Shown here: piece after piece, positions 27,666 to 36,107 of the stretch
How positions within the stretch are numbered: position 1 is the first letter of the stretch
Layout of the letters: each line of letters begins with the position of its first letter
NCBI RefSeq assembly: GCF_900110655.1
Contig: NZ_FOEQ01000017.1
Location: forward strand, 16,630-80,629
Reading direction: 5' to 3'
Length of the DNA stretch: 64,000 nt
From: Pseudomonas soli
GTDB taxonomy: Bacteria > Pseudomonadota > Gammaproteobacteria > Pseudomonadales > Pseudomonadaceae
The notes under the pieces: model-generated
What the model was told of the DNA's origin: nothing
Database searches by the model: none
What the model saw: only the letters and a program-made list of their open reading frames with translations
Position numbers and translations under genes: made by a program

Positions 27666-28958
27666 ATGCGTAGTTCTTTGCGTGTTACTCCACGAGGCAA
27701 CTGGCTGGCCCCGACGCTGCTGGCCCTGACCCTGCTCGCACCGACGGCGCAGGCGGCCGCGAAGGGTTGCGCGGCCTTCGGCCAACTGCCCTCGGTCATC
27801 GAGATGGACCAGGGTCTGCAGCAGGAACTGCGCCTGCCGGTGGCCATCACTCGGGCGGCGGTCGGCGAGCCCAAGGTGGCCGATGTCCAGCCCAGCGGCG
27901 CGCGGGCCGTGCTGCTCACGGCAGTGGGGCAGGGCACCACCAGCCTCATGCTGTGGACCGACTGCGCTGCCCAGCCGCATCGGGCCATGCTGTTCGTCAA
28001 GGGCCGGGCCAGCGCCGACATGGCAGAGGCCGCGCAACTGCCCACGGCCCAGGAGGACCTGCCCGTGCAGGTGCAGGCCGATATTCGCTTCGTTGAAGTG
28101 CGCCGCCTGAAATACAAGGAGGCCGGCGCGCGGTTGTTCTTCAAGGGCTCGAACAACAGCCTGATCGGCTCGCCCAATACCGTGCCCAACACCGTGGTGC
28201 GCCCCGGCTACGTGCCGGGCGTTGCCACCGGCACCAACCCGGTGACCTACGCCGATGTGCGGCCCGGCATCCCGCTCGACAACGACGTCTTCAACATCGT
28301 CTGGGGCGGCGGCAGCAGCCGCTTCCTGGCGATGATCAACGCCTTGGAGAACAGCGGCTTCGCCTACACCCTGGCCCGCCCCAGCCTGACCGTGCTCAGC
28401 GGCCTGACCGCGAGCTTCCTGGCCGGTGGCGAGATCCCCATACCGGTGCCCAGCAGCGGCAGCGACAACGTGTCGATCGAGTACAAGGAGTTCGGCGTGC
28501 GGCTGGCGCTGACCCCGACCGTGGTCAGCCGCAACCGCATCACCCTCAAGGTGGCGCCCGAGGTCAGCGAGCTCGACTACAACAACGCGGTGGTCATTGC
28601 CGGTACCCAGGTGCCGGGCCTGAGCGTGCGCCGCACCGACACCAGCATTTCGCTGGCCGATGGCGAGAGCTTCATCATCAGCGGGCTGATCAGCAGCAAC
28701 GTGCGTTCGGCCGTGGACAAGATGCCGGGCCTGGGCAACCTGCCGATCATCGGCGCGTTCTTCCGCCAGTCGGCACTGAACCGCGAAGAGACCGAGCTGC
28801 TGATGATCGTCACCCCGCACCTGGTCCAGCCGTTGGCCGTCAATGCGCGCCTGCCGGAGCTGCCGGGCGAGGCGCTGCGCACCTACGACCCCAGCTGGGG
28901 CCGCCTGTTCTTCATGGAAAACGGCAACTTCGAAGGCCGTGGCGGGTTGTCCCAATGA
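27666..28958 (+). CDS. rcpA: Flp pilus secretin RcpA/CpaC
   Basis: The outer-membrane secretin of the Tad pilus, 430 residues. A signal peptide ending APTAQA is followed by the N-terminal pilus domain (EMDQGLQQELRLPVAITRAAVGEPKVADVQ), a short N1-like region and the C-terminal secretin core with VPGLSVRRTDTSISLADGESFIISGL and ETELLMIVTPHLV. I use ATG 27666, correctly spaced from AAGGA; an ATG nine bases earlier overlaps that site. The stop overlaps the tadZ start by four bases (ATGA). Confidence 0.93.
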   Translation: MRSSLRVTPRGNWLAPTLLALTLLAPTAQAAAKGCAAFGQLPSVIEMDQGLQQELRLPVAITRAAVGEPKVADVQPSGARAVLLTAVGQGTTSLMLWTDCAAQPHRAMLFVKGRASADMAEAAQLPTAQEDLPVQVQADIRFVEVRRLKYKEAGARLFFKGSNNSLIGSPNTVPNTVVRPGYVPGVATGTNPVTYADVRPGIPLDNDVFNIVWGGGSSRFLAMINALENSGFAYTLARPSLTVLSGLTASFLAGGEIPIPVPSSGSDNVSIEYKEFGVRLALTPTVVSRNRITLKVAPEVSELDYNNAVVIAGTQVPGLSVRRTDTSISLADGESFIISGLISSNVRSAVDKMPGLGNLPIIGAFFRQSALNREETELLMIVTPHLVQPLAVNARLPELPGEALRTYDPSWGRLFFMENGNFEGRGGLSQ

Positions 28959-30145
28959 GCGAAAGCCTGAACCAGACCTACCTGGCCCTGACCCGCAACG
29001 ACGAAGACCTGCACTGGCTGCAGGGCGCGTTGGCGCCGCTTGGGCAGGTGATCGGCGCCAGCAGTGCGAACCTCGACGAGTTGCTGGCGCTGGTCGACAT
29101 GACCTTCAGCAACCTGGTGTTCATCGGCCTGGACCGCGAACAGCTGATTGGCCAGTGCGCGTTGATCGAGGGCCTGCTGGAAGCCAAGCCGATGCTGGCC
29201 ATCGTCGCCCTCGGCGACGGTATGGATAACCAGCTGGTGCTGCACGCCATGCGCGCCGGCGCCCGTGACTTCGTCGCCTACGGCTCGCGCGCCAGCGAGG
29301 TGGCGGGGCTGGTGCGGCGCCTGGGCAAACGCTTGCCGACGGCCACCAGCAACCCCAGCCTGGGCGGGCTCACCGTGCTCTATGGCGCCCAGCGCGGCGC
29401 CGACGGCGCGCTGCTCACCACCCACCTGGCGCGGGTGGTACAGGAGAGCGGGCAGCAGACCCTGCTGCTCGACCTCGGCCTGCCCCGTGGCGACAGCCTG
29501 GCTTTGCTTGGCCTGGAGGCGTCGTTCCATTTCGGCGATGCCCTGCGCCACCTGCGCCGGCTCGACGCCACCCTGATCGACAGCGCCTTCACCCGCGACA
29601 AGGGCGGCCTGCGCATCCTCGCCTATGCCGACAGCGACGAGGCCCTGCAACAGTCCAGCGCCGCCGAGCTGCACATGCTCCTCGGCGCCCTGCGCCAGCA
29701 CTTCCAGCACATCGTCGTGAACCTCACCGGGCAGGCCGACAGCGAGGCGCTGCGGACCCTGGTCAGCCACTGCGACAAGTTGATCGTCTACACCGACCAG
29801 AACATCCTCGACTGCCGGCGCAACCTCGACGTGCTCGAGCAGTGGCGCGACCGTGGCATCAAGCTCGAGCACGCCAGCCTGCTGGTGGACCGCTACCTGC
29901 GCCAGGTGGCGCCGGATGCCGAGGCCCTGGCCAAGCGCTACGGGCTGCCCTTGCTCAAGGTCATGCCGTACAGCCCGGAAGTGCGCCTGAACGCCAAGAA
30001 CCAGGGCCTGAGCCTGTTCGAACTGGCCCCGCGTGAAAGCCTTACCCAGGCCCTGCGCGGTCTGGGCGAGCGCCTGGCGCGGCGCTCGGAGAACCTTTCG
30101 CCGCCGGGCCAGACCTGGCTGCGCCGGCTGTGGGGCAACCGATGA
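28955..30145 (+). CDS. tadZ: Pilus assembly ATPase-like localisation protein TadZ/CpaE
   Basis: A 396-residue MinD/ParA-superfamily protein that localises the Tad machine to the pole. The N-terminal third is an atypical receiver-like domain. The ParA-like domain begins LTVLYGAQRGADGALLTTHLA, where a deviant Walker loop lacks the usual lysines, with LLLDLGLPRGDSLALL as the switch region. Loss of the P-loop lysine suggests weak or no ATP hydrolysis, not rare among TadZ. Start and stop each overlap the neighbouring frames by four bases, showing translational coupling. Confidence 0.92.
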   Translation: MSESLNQTYLALTRNDEDLHWLQGALAPLGQVIGASSANLDELLALVDMTFSNLVFIGLDREQLIGQCALIEGLLEAKPMLAIVALGDGMDNQLVLHAMRAGARDFVAYGSRASEVAGLVRRLGKRLPTATSNPSLGGLTVLYGAQRGADGALLTTHLARVVQESGQQTLLLDLGLPRGDSLALLGLEASFHFGDALRHLRRLDATLIDSAFTRDKGGLRILAYADSDEALQQSSAAELHMLLGALRQHFQHIVVNLTGQADSEALRTLVSHCDKLIVYTDQNILDCRRNLDVLEQWRDRGIKLEHASLLVDRYLRQVAPDAEALAKRYGLPLLKVMPYSPEVRLNAKNQGLSLFELAPRESLTQALRGLGERLARRSENLSPPGQTWLRRLWGNR

Positions 30146-31398
30146 TCAGCGAAGAACCCTTTGGCGGGCCCCGTCACGCGGCCAGTGACCCGCAGGCGCT
30201 CAAGCGCGCCTTGCACCGGCACGTGATCGATGCCATCGAGGACAGCGGCCGCAACCTGCTGGAGGGCGCGCGGCCGGTGCTGGCGCAGTTCGTCCTCGAG
30301 CAGGTGGGCGACTATGTCGCGCGCCTGCGCCTGGCCCTGTCGCGCTACGAGATGGAGCGCCTGGCCGAGGAGATCGTCGACGAGCTCACCGGTTATGGAC
30401 CGTTGGAGGTGCTGCTGCGCGACCCGAGCGTCACCGAGATCCTGGTCAACGGCCCGTACCGGGTGTTCGTCGAACGCTCCGGCCTGCTGCAGCAGACCGA
30501 CCTGCGCTTCATCGATGCGCACCATGTCGAGCGGGTCATGCAGCGCATCCTCGCGCCCCTTGGTCGGCGCCTGGACGAGTCGTCGCCGATGGTCGATGCG
30601 CGCATGCCCGATGGCAGCCGGGTCAACGCGATCATCCCGCCGGTGGCCCTGGACGGGCCGTGCCTGTCGATCCGCAAGTTCCGCCAGGACATGCTCAAGA
30701 GCGCCGACCTGCTGGCCACCCGGGCCATCGACCAGCCCATCTACGACTTCCTCGAACGCGCCGTGGGCCGGCGCTGCAACATCCTGGTCAGTGGCGGCAC
30801 CGGCACCGGCAAGACCACCCTGCTCAACATCCTCAGCCAGATGATCGCGCCCCAGGAGCGCCTGGTGACCATCGAGGACGTGGCCGAACTGCAGCTGCAC
30901 CATCCGCACGTGGTGCGCCTGGAAACCCGCCCGCCGAATGCCGAGGGCCACGGCGAGATCAAGGCCAGCGAGCTGATCCGCAATGCCCTGCGCATGCGCC
31001 CCGACCGCATCATCCTCGGCGAGATCCGCGGCGCCGAAGTGCTCGACGTGATGACCGCGATGAACACTGGCCACGACGGTTCGATGAGCACGGTGCACGC
31101 CAACACCGCCCAGGACGCCCTGCTGCGCCTGGAGACCCTGGTCGGCCTGACGGGGCGGCAGATTGCCGAGAAGACCCTGCGGCAGATGATCTGCGCCGCG
31201 CTGGACGTGGTGATCCAGCTGACCCGCCTGGCCGATGGTCGGCGCTGCGTCAGCGAGGTGCTCGAGGTGGTCGGGGTGCGTGACGACGTGTATGTCACCA
31301 ACACCTTGTTCCGCCTGGACCGGCGCAGTGGCGAGGGCTTTCTGCGCGAGGCGCCGAACCCCGCCGGCGGCAAGCTGCGCCACGAAGGGGTGCTGTGA
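30142..31398 (+). CDS. tadA: Tad pilus motor ATPase TadA/CpaF
   Basis: The 418-residue secretion ATPase driving Flp pilus assembly at the inner membrane. The N-terminal domain has YEMERLAEEIVDELTGYGPLE and VTEILVNGPYRVFVER. Walker A is SGGTGTGKTTLLN near residue 216, followed by TIEDVAELQLHHPHVVRLE, the Walker B region RPDRIILGEIRG and HDGSMSTVHANT. The start at ATG 30142 overlaps the tadZ stop; an in-frame upstream ATG is less likely. The stop shares one base with the tadB start. Confidence 0.96.
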   Translation: MISEEPFGGPRHAASDPQALKRALHRHVIDAIEDSGRNLLEGARPVLAQFVLEQVGDYVARLRLALSRYEMERLAEEIVDELTGYGPLEVLLRDPSVTEILVNGPYRVFVERSGLLQQTDLRFIDAHHVERVMQRILAPLGRRLDESSPMVDARMPDGSRVNAIIPPVALDGPCLSIRKFRQDMLKSADLLATRAIDQPIYDFLERAVGRRCNILVSGGTGTGKTTLLNILSQMIAPQERLVTIEDVAELQLHHPHVVRLETRPPNAEGHGEIKASELIRNALRMRPDRIILGEIRGAEVLDVMTAMNTGHDGSMSTVHANTAQDALLRLETLVGLTGRQIAEKTLRQMICAALDVVIQLTRLADGRRCVSEVLEVVGVRDDVYVTNTLFRLDRRSGEGFLREAPNPAGGKLRHEGVL

Positions 31399-32276
31399 TG
31401 GGCCCGCTGCTGCTGGCGCTGTCGCCCCTGTGCCTGGGCATGGCCTTGCTGCTCTGGCGTCTCGGCCTGTACAAGCGCGGCGAGGAACGCATCCTCGAAC
31501 GCCTGGGCCGGGCCTACCGTGTCGTGCGCAGCGGTACGGCCCGGCGTGACTGGCTCGACCCGTTGCTGCAGCGTGCCGGCCTTGCCCATGCCGATTTTTC
31601 CCCGCGCCCCTGGCTGCTGGGCTGGCTGGCGCTGGCCCTGCTCGCCGGCCTGCTGGCCGGCTGGGTGGCGGCGCTGATGGTGCTGGCGGGCCTCCCTTTG
31701 CTCGGCCACCTGTATCTGAGTTGGCGCTGCCGGCGTCGCCTGCAGCAGATCGTCCAGCAATTGCCCGGCCTGCTCGACTACAGCGTGCGCAGCCTCAAGG
31801 CCGGACGCACCCTCAACGAGGCGGTGCTCGGCGGCGTCGACAGCACCCGCGAGCCGTTGCGCTCGGCAATGTTGCGGGTGCGGCGCAACGTGCAGCTCGG
31901 TGTGCCGCTGGAGGATGCCGTCAGCGAATTCGCCGAACTCTACGGCCAGGCCGAGCTGCGCATGTTCGCCCTGGGATTGCGCATCAACCAGCGCCACGGC
32001 GGCAACGCCAGCGAACTGATGGAGAACCTGATCAAGCTGATCCGCGAACACGAGCAGGGCGACCGGCAACTGCGCGCCATGACCGGCGAGACCCGCATCA
32101 CCGCGTGGATCCTCGGCGCGCTGCCGCTGGTGATGGTCGGCTACTTCCTGTTCGCCAACCCCACCTACCTGCTGGCCATGTGGCGTGATGCCAGCGGCCA
32201 GATGATGCTGCTGTTCGCTTTTGTCATGCAGGCGGTCGGCTGCCTGGTGCTGTGGCGCATGATGAGGAGCCTGTGA
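31398..32276 (+). CDS. tadB: Tad inner-membrane platform protein TadB
   Basis: A 292-residue polytopic protein of the GspF family. Two hydrophobic segments near the N-terminus are followed by the cytoplasmic T2SF domain (QLPGLLDYSVRSLKAGRTLNEAVLGG, GNASELMENLIKLIREHEQGDRQLRAMTGETRI) and two C-terminal helices. It pairs with TadC to form the platform above TadA. The ATG overlaps the tadA stop by one base; a GTG one codon earlier is also possible. Confidence 0.93.
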   Translation: MGPLLLALSPLCLGMALLLWRLGLYKRGEERILERLGRAYRVVRSGTARRDWLDPLLQRAGLAHADFSPRPWLLGWLALALLAGLLAGWVAALMVLAGLPLLGHLYLSWRCRRRLQQIVQQLPGLLDYSVRSLKAGRTLNEAVLGGVDSTREPLRSAMLRVRRNVQLGVPLEDAVSEFAELYGQAELRMFALGLRINQRHGGNASELMENLIKLIREHEQGDRQLRAMTGETRITAWILGALPLVMVGYFLFANPTYLLAMWRDASGQMMLLFAFVMQAVGCLVLWRMMRSL

Positions 32277-32278
32277 CC

Positions 32279-33166
32279 ATGGCCCTGATGCTCAGCGCCC
32301 TGTGCCTGTTCGCCGCGTTCGCCCTGCTGGCCGCGCAGGCCATCGGCCAGTGGCGCGCTCGCCAGCGCGTGGCGCGGCGCCTGCAGGGGCGGCTGGACCG
32401 CGACGAGCGCCTCGGCGACTGGTTGCAGTGGCTGGGCAGCAGCCCGTGGGGGCGGCGCCTGCAACGGCTGGACGGCGAGACCCAGGCGCTGCTCGACCGC
32501 CTGGGCTGGCGACGCAGCCGGCAACGCGCACTGTTCGCCGCCGTGCAATTGGGCTTGCCGGTGCTGGCAGTGGGCATGGCGCTGCTGTTGGCCCATGGCC
32601 TGCCCGGGGAAAACCGTGGGCACTGGGGAGTGCTGTTGCTTTGTGCGCTGGGCGCGGGCTACCTGTTGCCCAAGCGCCTGCTGGTCGTGGCGGCGGCCCG
32701 GCGCCAGCGGCGGATCGCCGAGGAGGTGAGCCTGCTCATCCCGTTGCTGCGCATCCTCTTCGAAACCGGGCTGGCGGTGGAGCAGGCTCTGCGCGTGCTG
32801 GCCCTGGAAGGCCGCAGCCTGGTGCCGAACATCAGCGACGAGTTGCGCCTGGTGTTGCAGCGGGTCGATTCCGGCCTGGCCCTGGGCCCGGAGCTGGAAA
32901 AGACCGCGCGCCTGCTGGCGGTGGACGAGTTCATCGACACCTGCGTCATCCTCCAGCAACTGCTGGTGCAGGGCAGTGGCTCGATGAAGTCGCTTCTGGC
33001 ACTCAAGGAACTGCTCGACGACCGCCGCCTGACCGGCCTGCAGGAGCGAGTGTCGAAGATGTCGGCGAAGATGTCGGCGGTGATGATGGTGTTTCTGTTC
33101 CCGGCCCTGCTCATTGTCCTGGCCGGGCCGGGGTTTTCCGCCCTGGCGCGGGCCTTGGGCTCATGA
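32279..33166 (+). CDS. tadC: Tad inner-membrane platform protein TadC
   Basis: A 295-residue GspF-family protein, second half of the Tad platform. The T2SF domain shows EVSLLIPLLRILFETGLAVEQALRVLALEG and GSGSMKSLLALKELLDDRRLTGLQERVSKMSAKMS, with a final helix MMVFLFPALLIVLAGPGF. It starts two bases after the tadB stop, with an alternative GTG two codons earlier overlapping that stop. Same strand and spacing as the rest of the operon. Confidence 0.93.
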   Translation: MALMLSALCLFAAFALLAAQAIGQWRARQRVARRLQGRLDRDERLGDWLQWLGSSPWGRRLQRLDGETQALLDRLGWRRSRQRALFAAVQLGLPVLAVGMALLLAHGLPGENRGHWGVLLLCALGAGYLLPKRLLVVAAARRQRRIAEEVSLLIPLLRILFETGLAVEQALRVLALEGRSLVPNISDELRLVLQRVDSGLALGPELEKTARLLAVDEFIDTCVILQQLLVQGSGSMKSLLALKELLDDRRLTGLQERVSKMSAKMSAVMMVFLFPALLIVLAGPGFSALARALGS

Positions 33167-33204
33167 GCGCCGGAACATTCGGGCATTGATAGGGGAGACG
33201 CGCA

Positions 33205-33906
33205 ATGAAAGCCATCCTGACGTTCATCAGCCTGCTGCTGCTCGGCGGCTGCGCCGGGCAGCCCCCCGAAGGCCTGGCGCGCCTGCTGGGCGGCGGTACC
33301 TGTGGCAAGCCCGACGCCGACCAGCAGTTGAGCCTGGACATGGCCGACCAGATGATCAGCGAAGGCCGACCGCACGCCGGGCTGGCCCACCTGGAGCAGT
33401 TGCCCGAGCAGCTCGAGCAGGTGCGTCTGCGCAAGGCCAAGGTGCTGCGCCTGCTCGGGCGCCCCGAGGCCGAACCGCTTTACCGCAGCCTGCTCGGCGG
33501 CTGCCTGGCCGCCGAAGGCGAGCACGGCCTGGGGCAACTGGCCTCGGCCCGTGGCGACGACACCCAGGCCCTGCGCAACCTGCAACGGGCGGCGCGGCTG
33601 GCGCCCACCGACGAGAAGGTGCGCAACGACCTGGGCGTGGTGCAGATGAACCTGGGCAATCACGAACAGGCGCGTTTCGAGTTTCTGACCGCCATCGAGC
33701 TCAAGGACGATAACCCGCTGCCGGCCGTCAACCTGGTGACCCTGTCACTGGTGCAGGACAACTGGCGCCAGGCGGAGGACCTGGTCAATCGCCTGCACCT
33801 GAAGCCCGAGCAGTTCGCCGAGGCCCAGGCCCGGGCGCAGCGCATTCTTGCCAACGGGCGTGGCCCGCTGGCCGCCACCGAATCCCCGGCTGCGGCCATC
33901 AACTGA
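33205..33906 (+). CDS. tadD: TPR lipoprotein TadD (pilotin-like)
   Basis: A 233-residue lipoprotein with lipobox LLLLGGC (Cys near 16) and tetratricopeptide repeats across about 45-210, including ARGDDTQALRNLQRAARLAPTDEKVRNDLGVVQMNLGNHEQAR. In the Tad system TadD is an outer-membrane lipoprotein helping the secretin, probably as a pilotin. A ribosome site (AGGGGAGA) sits seven bases before the ATG. It follows tadC after 38 bases. Confidence 0.92.
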   Translation: MKAILTFISLLLLGGCAGQPPEGLARLLGGGTCGKPDADQQLSLDMADQMISEGRPHAGLAHLEQLPEQLEQVRLRKAKVLRLLGRPEAEPLYRSLLGGCLAAEGEHGLGQLASARGDDTQALRNLQRAARLAPTDEKVRNDLGVVQMNLGNHEQARFEFLTAIELKDDNPLPAVNLVTLSLVQDNWRQAEDLVNRLHLKPEQFAEAQARAQRILANGRGPLAATESPAAAIN

Positions 33907-33918
33907 GCGGAGGTGAAC

Positions 33919-34179
33919 ATGTTCAAGCCCTGGATCGTCCTCGCCTGCCTGGCCGCGCCACTGTCGGCGCTGGCCGAGGACCCGCCGCGCCAGCCGCGCC
34001 CGCAGACCGCCACCGAAGCCCTGTTGCAGGTGCAGGCGAGCAACCGCCAGGCCTCCAGCGTGCGCCAGGTGCAGACCGACAAGGAGCGCGACCAGGCCAT
34101 GCAGCGCTGGCTGGACAGCTACAAGTATCCGATCCCGGATTTCTACCGCTGGACCAAGATCAGTTCGTCGAACAATTGA
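33919..34179 (+). CDS. DUF3613 small exported protein of the tad operon
   Basis: An 86-residue protein with a cleavable signal peptide (VLACLAAPLSALA) and a short conserved C-terminal region rich in Gln/Arg ending YKYPIPDFYRWTKI. A gene of this type occupies the same place, between tadD and the regulator genes, in P. aeruginosa. Its role in Flp assembly is not known to me. ATG 33919 is spaced six bases from GGAGG; the GTG at 33913 overlaps that site. Confidence 0.8.
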   Translation: MFKPWIVLACLAAPLSALAEDPPRQPRPQTATEALLQVQASNRQASSVRQVQTDKERDQAMQRWLDSYKYPIPDFYRWTKISSSNN

Positions 34180-34183
34180 GTGC

Positions 34184-34210
34184 CTGATCGCGGCCTGGCC
34201 CCGCGATCAG
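34184..34210. terminator. Hairpin between the tad operon and pprB
   Basis: CTGATCGCGG (34184-34193) pairs perfectly with CCGCGATCAG (34201-34210) around a seven-base loop, between convergent stops. It probably ends both the tad operon and the pprB transcript. Confidence 0.7.
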
Positions 34211-34221
34211 AATCAAGGCAT

Positions 34222-34998
34222 TCAATGGGTGGTAAAGCGCTGATGCACTGGCGAAGAGCGTGGGGTCAGCGCCAGCGCCAGTTGCGTGCGGTTGTGCATG
34301 TGGGTCAGGCGCAGCACCTGGGACACGTACAGCTTCACCGTGTTTTCGGTGATGCCCAGTTCGCAGGCGATCTGGTAGTTGGTCTTGCCCTTGCTCACCA
34401 GGCGGGCGACTTCCAGTTGCCGCGGTGACAGCTTCTCGAACGCCGCCGGCAACTCCGGCTCGCCTTCCTCGCTATCGCCGGCGCGCCGATGGGCGCCCTG
34501 GCCGCGGGCTTTTTCCAGGTCCTGGTAGAGGTCGTCGATGGACTCGGCCAGCTCCTGCAGGCGCTGGTTGAGGCTGCCCAGTTCGCGGAAGTTGCGCCGC
34601 CGCTCCAGCAGCGCGGTTTCCTGGCGGCGCACGCCTTCGAGCAGTTCGTCCAGGTCCATGGGTTTCTGGTAGTAGTCCGCAAAACCCTCGCGCAGGGCGC
34701 GGATCACGTCCTGCTTGTCGGCGCGGCCGGTCAACATGATCGCCTCGAACATGCGCTGCGGCCCGGCGAGCTGCTTCAACGTGCGCACCAGTTCGATGCC
34801 ATCGCGTTCGGGCATGTGCAGGTCACACAGGATCAGGCCGATGGTTTCGTCCGCCTTGAAGCAGTCGATGCCCTGGCCGGTGGAGTGGGCGGGGACACAA
34901 CGGTAGCCCTCGCTTTCGAGGAATTCGCACAACTCTTCGACGATCACTGGCTGGTCGTCGACCACCAGCACTTTCACCTCACTGACGGGTTTGTTCAC
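34222..34998 (-). CDS. pprB: LuxR-type response regulator PprB
   Basis: A 258-residue transcription activator: receiver domain (about 9-125) with VDDQP, phospho-acceptor Asp near 57 in LCDLHMPERDG and the Lys in YQKPM, then a helical linker (about 130-180), then a LuxR/GerE helix-turn-helix (LSPRQLEVARLVSKGKTNYQIA, LGITENTVKLYVSQVLRL). In P. aeruginosa PprB drives flp/tad and other adhesion genes. GTG 34998 is preferred, six bases after AGGGAG; a TTG two codons earlier is too close to it. Confidence 0.92.
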   Translation of the reverse strand: MNKPVSEVKVLVVDDQPVIVEELCEFLESEGYRCVPAHSTGQGIDCFKADETIGLILCDLHMPERDGIELVRTLKQLAGPQRMFEAIMLTGRADKQDVIRALREGFADYYQKPMDLDELLEGVRRQETALLERRRNFRELGSLNQRLQELAESIDDLYQDLEKARGQGAHRRAGDSEEGEPELPAAFEKLSPRQLEVARLVSKGKTNYQIACELGITENTVKLYVSQVLRLTHMHNRTQLALALTPRSSPVHQRFTTH

Positions 34999-35117
34999 GA
35001 TCAACTCCCTGTTGTATCGGCCCTGCTCCCGGGCCAGACGCTCTGGCAGTTAGAAAAGTAGTCGCACTTTGCCGTTATGTACATCGGTCCTACTCCAGAA
35101 TCCGACCCTTCGGTCGT

Positions 35118-35588
35118 TTATTGGATCCATACCGCTGTCAGCAGGAAGCCAGCGAGCACGTAGGGGGCAAAGGGCTGCTTGTCGCCGACCTGTTCGGCCA
35201 GCGCCTGCAGGCGCTTCTTCACCTTGGGGTTGAGCAGGGTCCACAGGCGCCGGCGGCCGAACATCCAGGCCAGGACGGTGACCCCGGCGCCGATGAAGGT
35301 GCCGAGCACGTACTGCGGGCTGGTGGCCAGCGCCAGGGCGCCCATCAGTTTCACGTCGCCGGCGCCGAAGCGGCCGAGCATGTAGCCGGGCAGGGTCAGC
35401 AGCATGACGATGGCCAGGCCCCAGCCGGCCTCGCTGGCGTCGGCGCCGATCCAGCTGCGTCCGGTGGCGAACAGCCAGGCCAGGGCGCACGCCGCGACGC
35501 CCAGGGTCAGGGCGTTGGAGATTTGTCGTTCACGGACATCTTGTTCGGTGCACAAGGCAAGCCACAGCAGGAGAACAATGCTTTGCAT
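35118..35588 (-). CDS. fppA: Flp prepilin peptidase FppA/TadV
   Basis: A 156-residue A24 aspartic peptidase that cleaves the leader of Flp and the TadE-type pseudopilins. It has about five hydrophobic segments, one catalytic Asp in CTEQDVRERQISN (near residue 17) and the second in the signature GAGDVKLMGALAL. The N-terminal methyltransferase domain of PilD is absent, as usual for TadV. The start is uncertain: ATG 35588 has a weak ribosome site, whereas TTG 35594 lies nine bases from AGGGA. It is divergent from the TadE-like gene. Confidence 0.9.
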   Translation of the reverse strand: MQSIVLLLWLALCTEQDVRERQISNALTLGVAACALAWLFATGRSWIGADASEAGWGLAIVMLLTLPGYMLGRFGAGDVKLMGALALATSPQYVLGTFIGAGVTVLAWMFGRRRLWTLLNPKVKKRLQALAEQVGDKQPFAPYVLAGFLLTAVWIQ

Positions 35589-35663
35589 TGGCAAAATGCC
35601 ATCCCTATTCGTTGAACGGTTCTATGCTTTCAGACAGGTCTCACAGTCAGGGTAGACGCGAAC

Positions 35664-36107
35664 ATGAAAGCAGGCCCGGCGGGACAACAAAAAGGCGCGG
35701 CTGCCATCGAGTTTGTCGCGGTATTCATGGTGTTTTTCGCGGTGTTCTACGGCCTGGTCTGCTACGCCTTGCCAATGCTCATGCTGCAGTCGTTCAACCA
35801 GGCCAGCAGCGAAGCGGTGCGCCGTTGCGTGGCCGTGGACCCGAGCAGCCAGACCTACGAGCTGGATGTGCAGGGGCTGGCCCGCCAGGTGATCGGCCAG
35901 CAACTGGCGTGGATGCCCAATGCGCTGGGCTTCAATGTGAACACCGATACCCGGGTCACCGTAGGCACGGACAAGGTGCTGACGGTGGTGATCGACTATC
36001 CCCGCGAACGCCTCAATCGGGTCTTGCCGACCCTGCTGCTGCCGGTGATCGGTGATGTGCCCAAGCTGCCCGCGCGGCTGCAGGCCCAGGCGAGCCTGCA
36101 ACTGTGA
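35664..36107 (+). CDS. TadE-type pseudopilin
   Basis: A 147-residue minor pilin-like protein. A short leader ends KG, followed by AAAIEFVAVFMVFFAVFYGLV, so cleavage after Gly11 puts Glu at mature position 5 as in Flp. The remainder is a periplasmic domain with YPRERLNRVLPTLL. It is probably processed by FppA. The stop overlaps the pprA start by four bases (GTGA), so the pilin and the kinase are translated together. Whether it equals TadE or TadF cannot be settled by eye. Confidence 0.87.
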   Translation: MKAGPAGQQKGAAAIEFVAVFMVFFAVFYGLVCYALPMLMLQSFNQASSEAVRRCVAVDPSSQTYELDVQGLARQVIGQQLAWMPNALGFNVNTDTRVTVGTDKVLTVVIDYPRERLNRVLPTLLLPVIGDVPKLPARLQAQASLQL

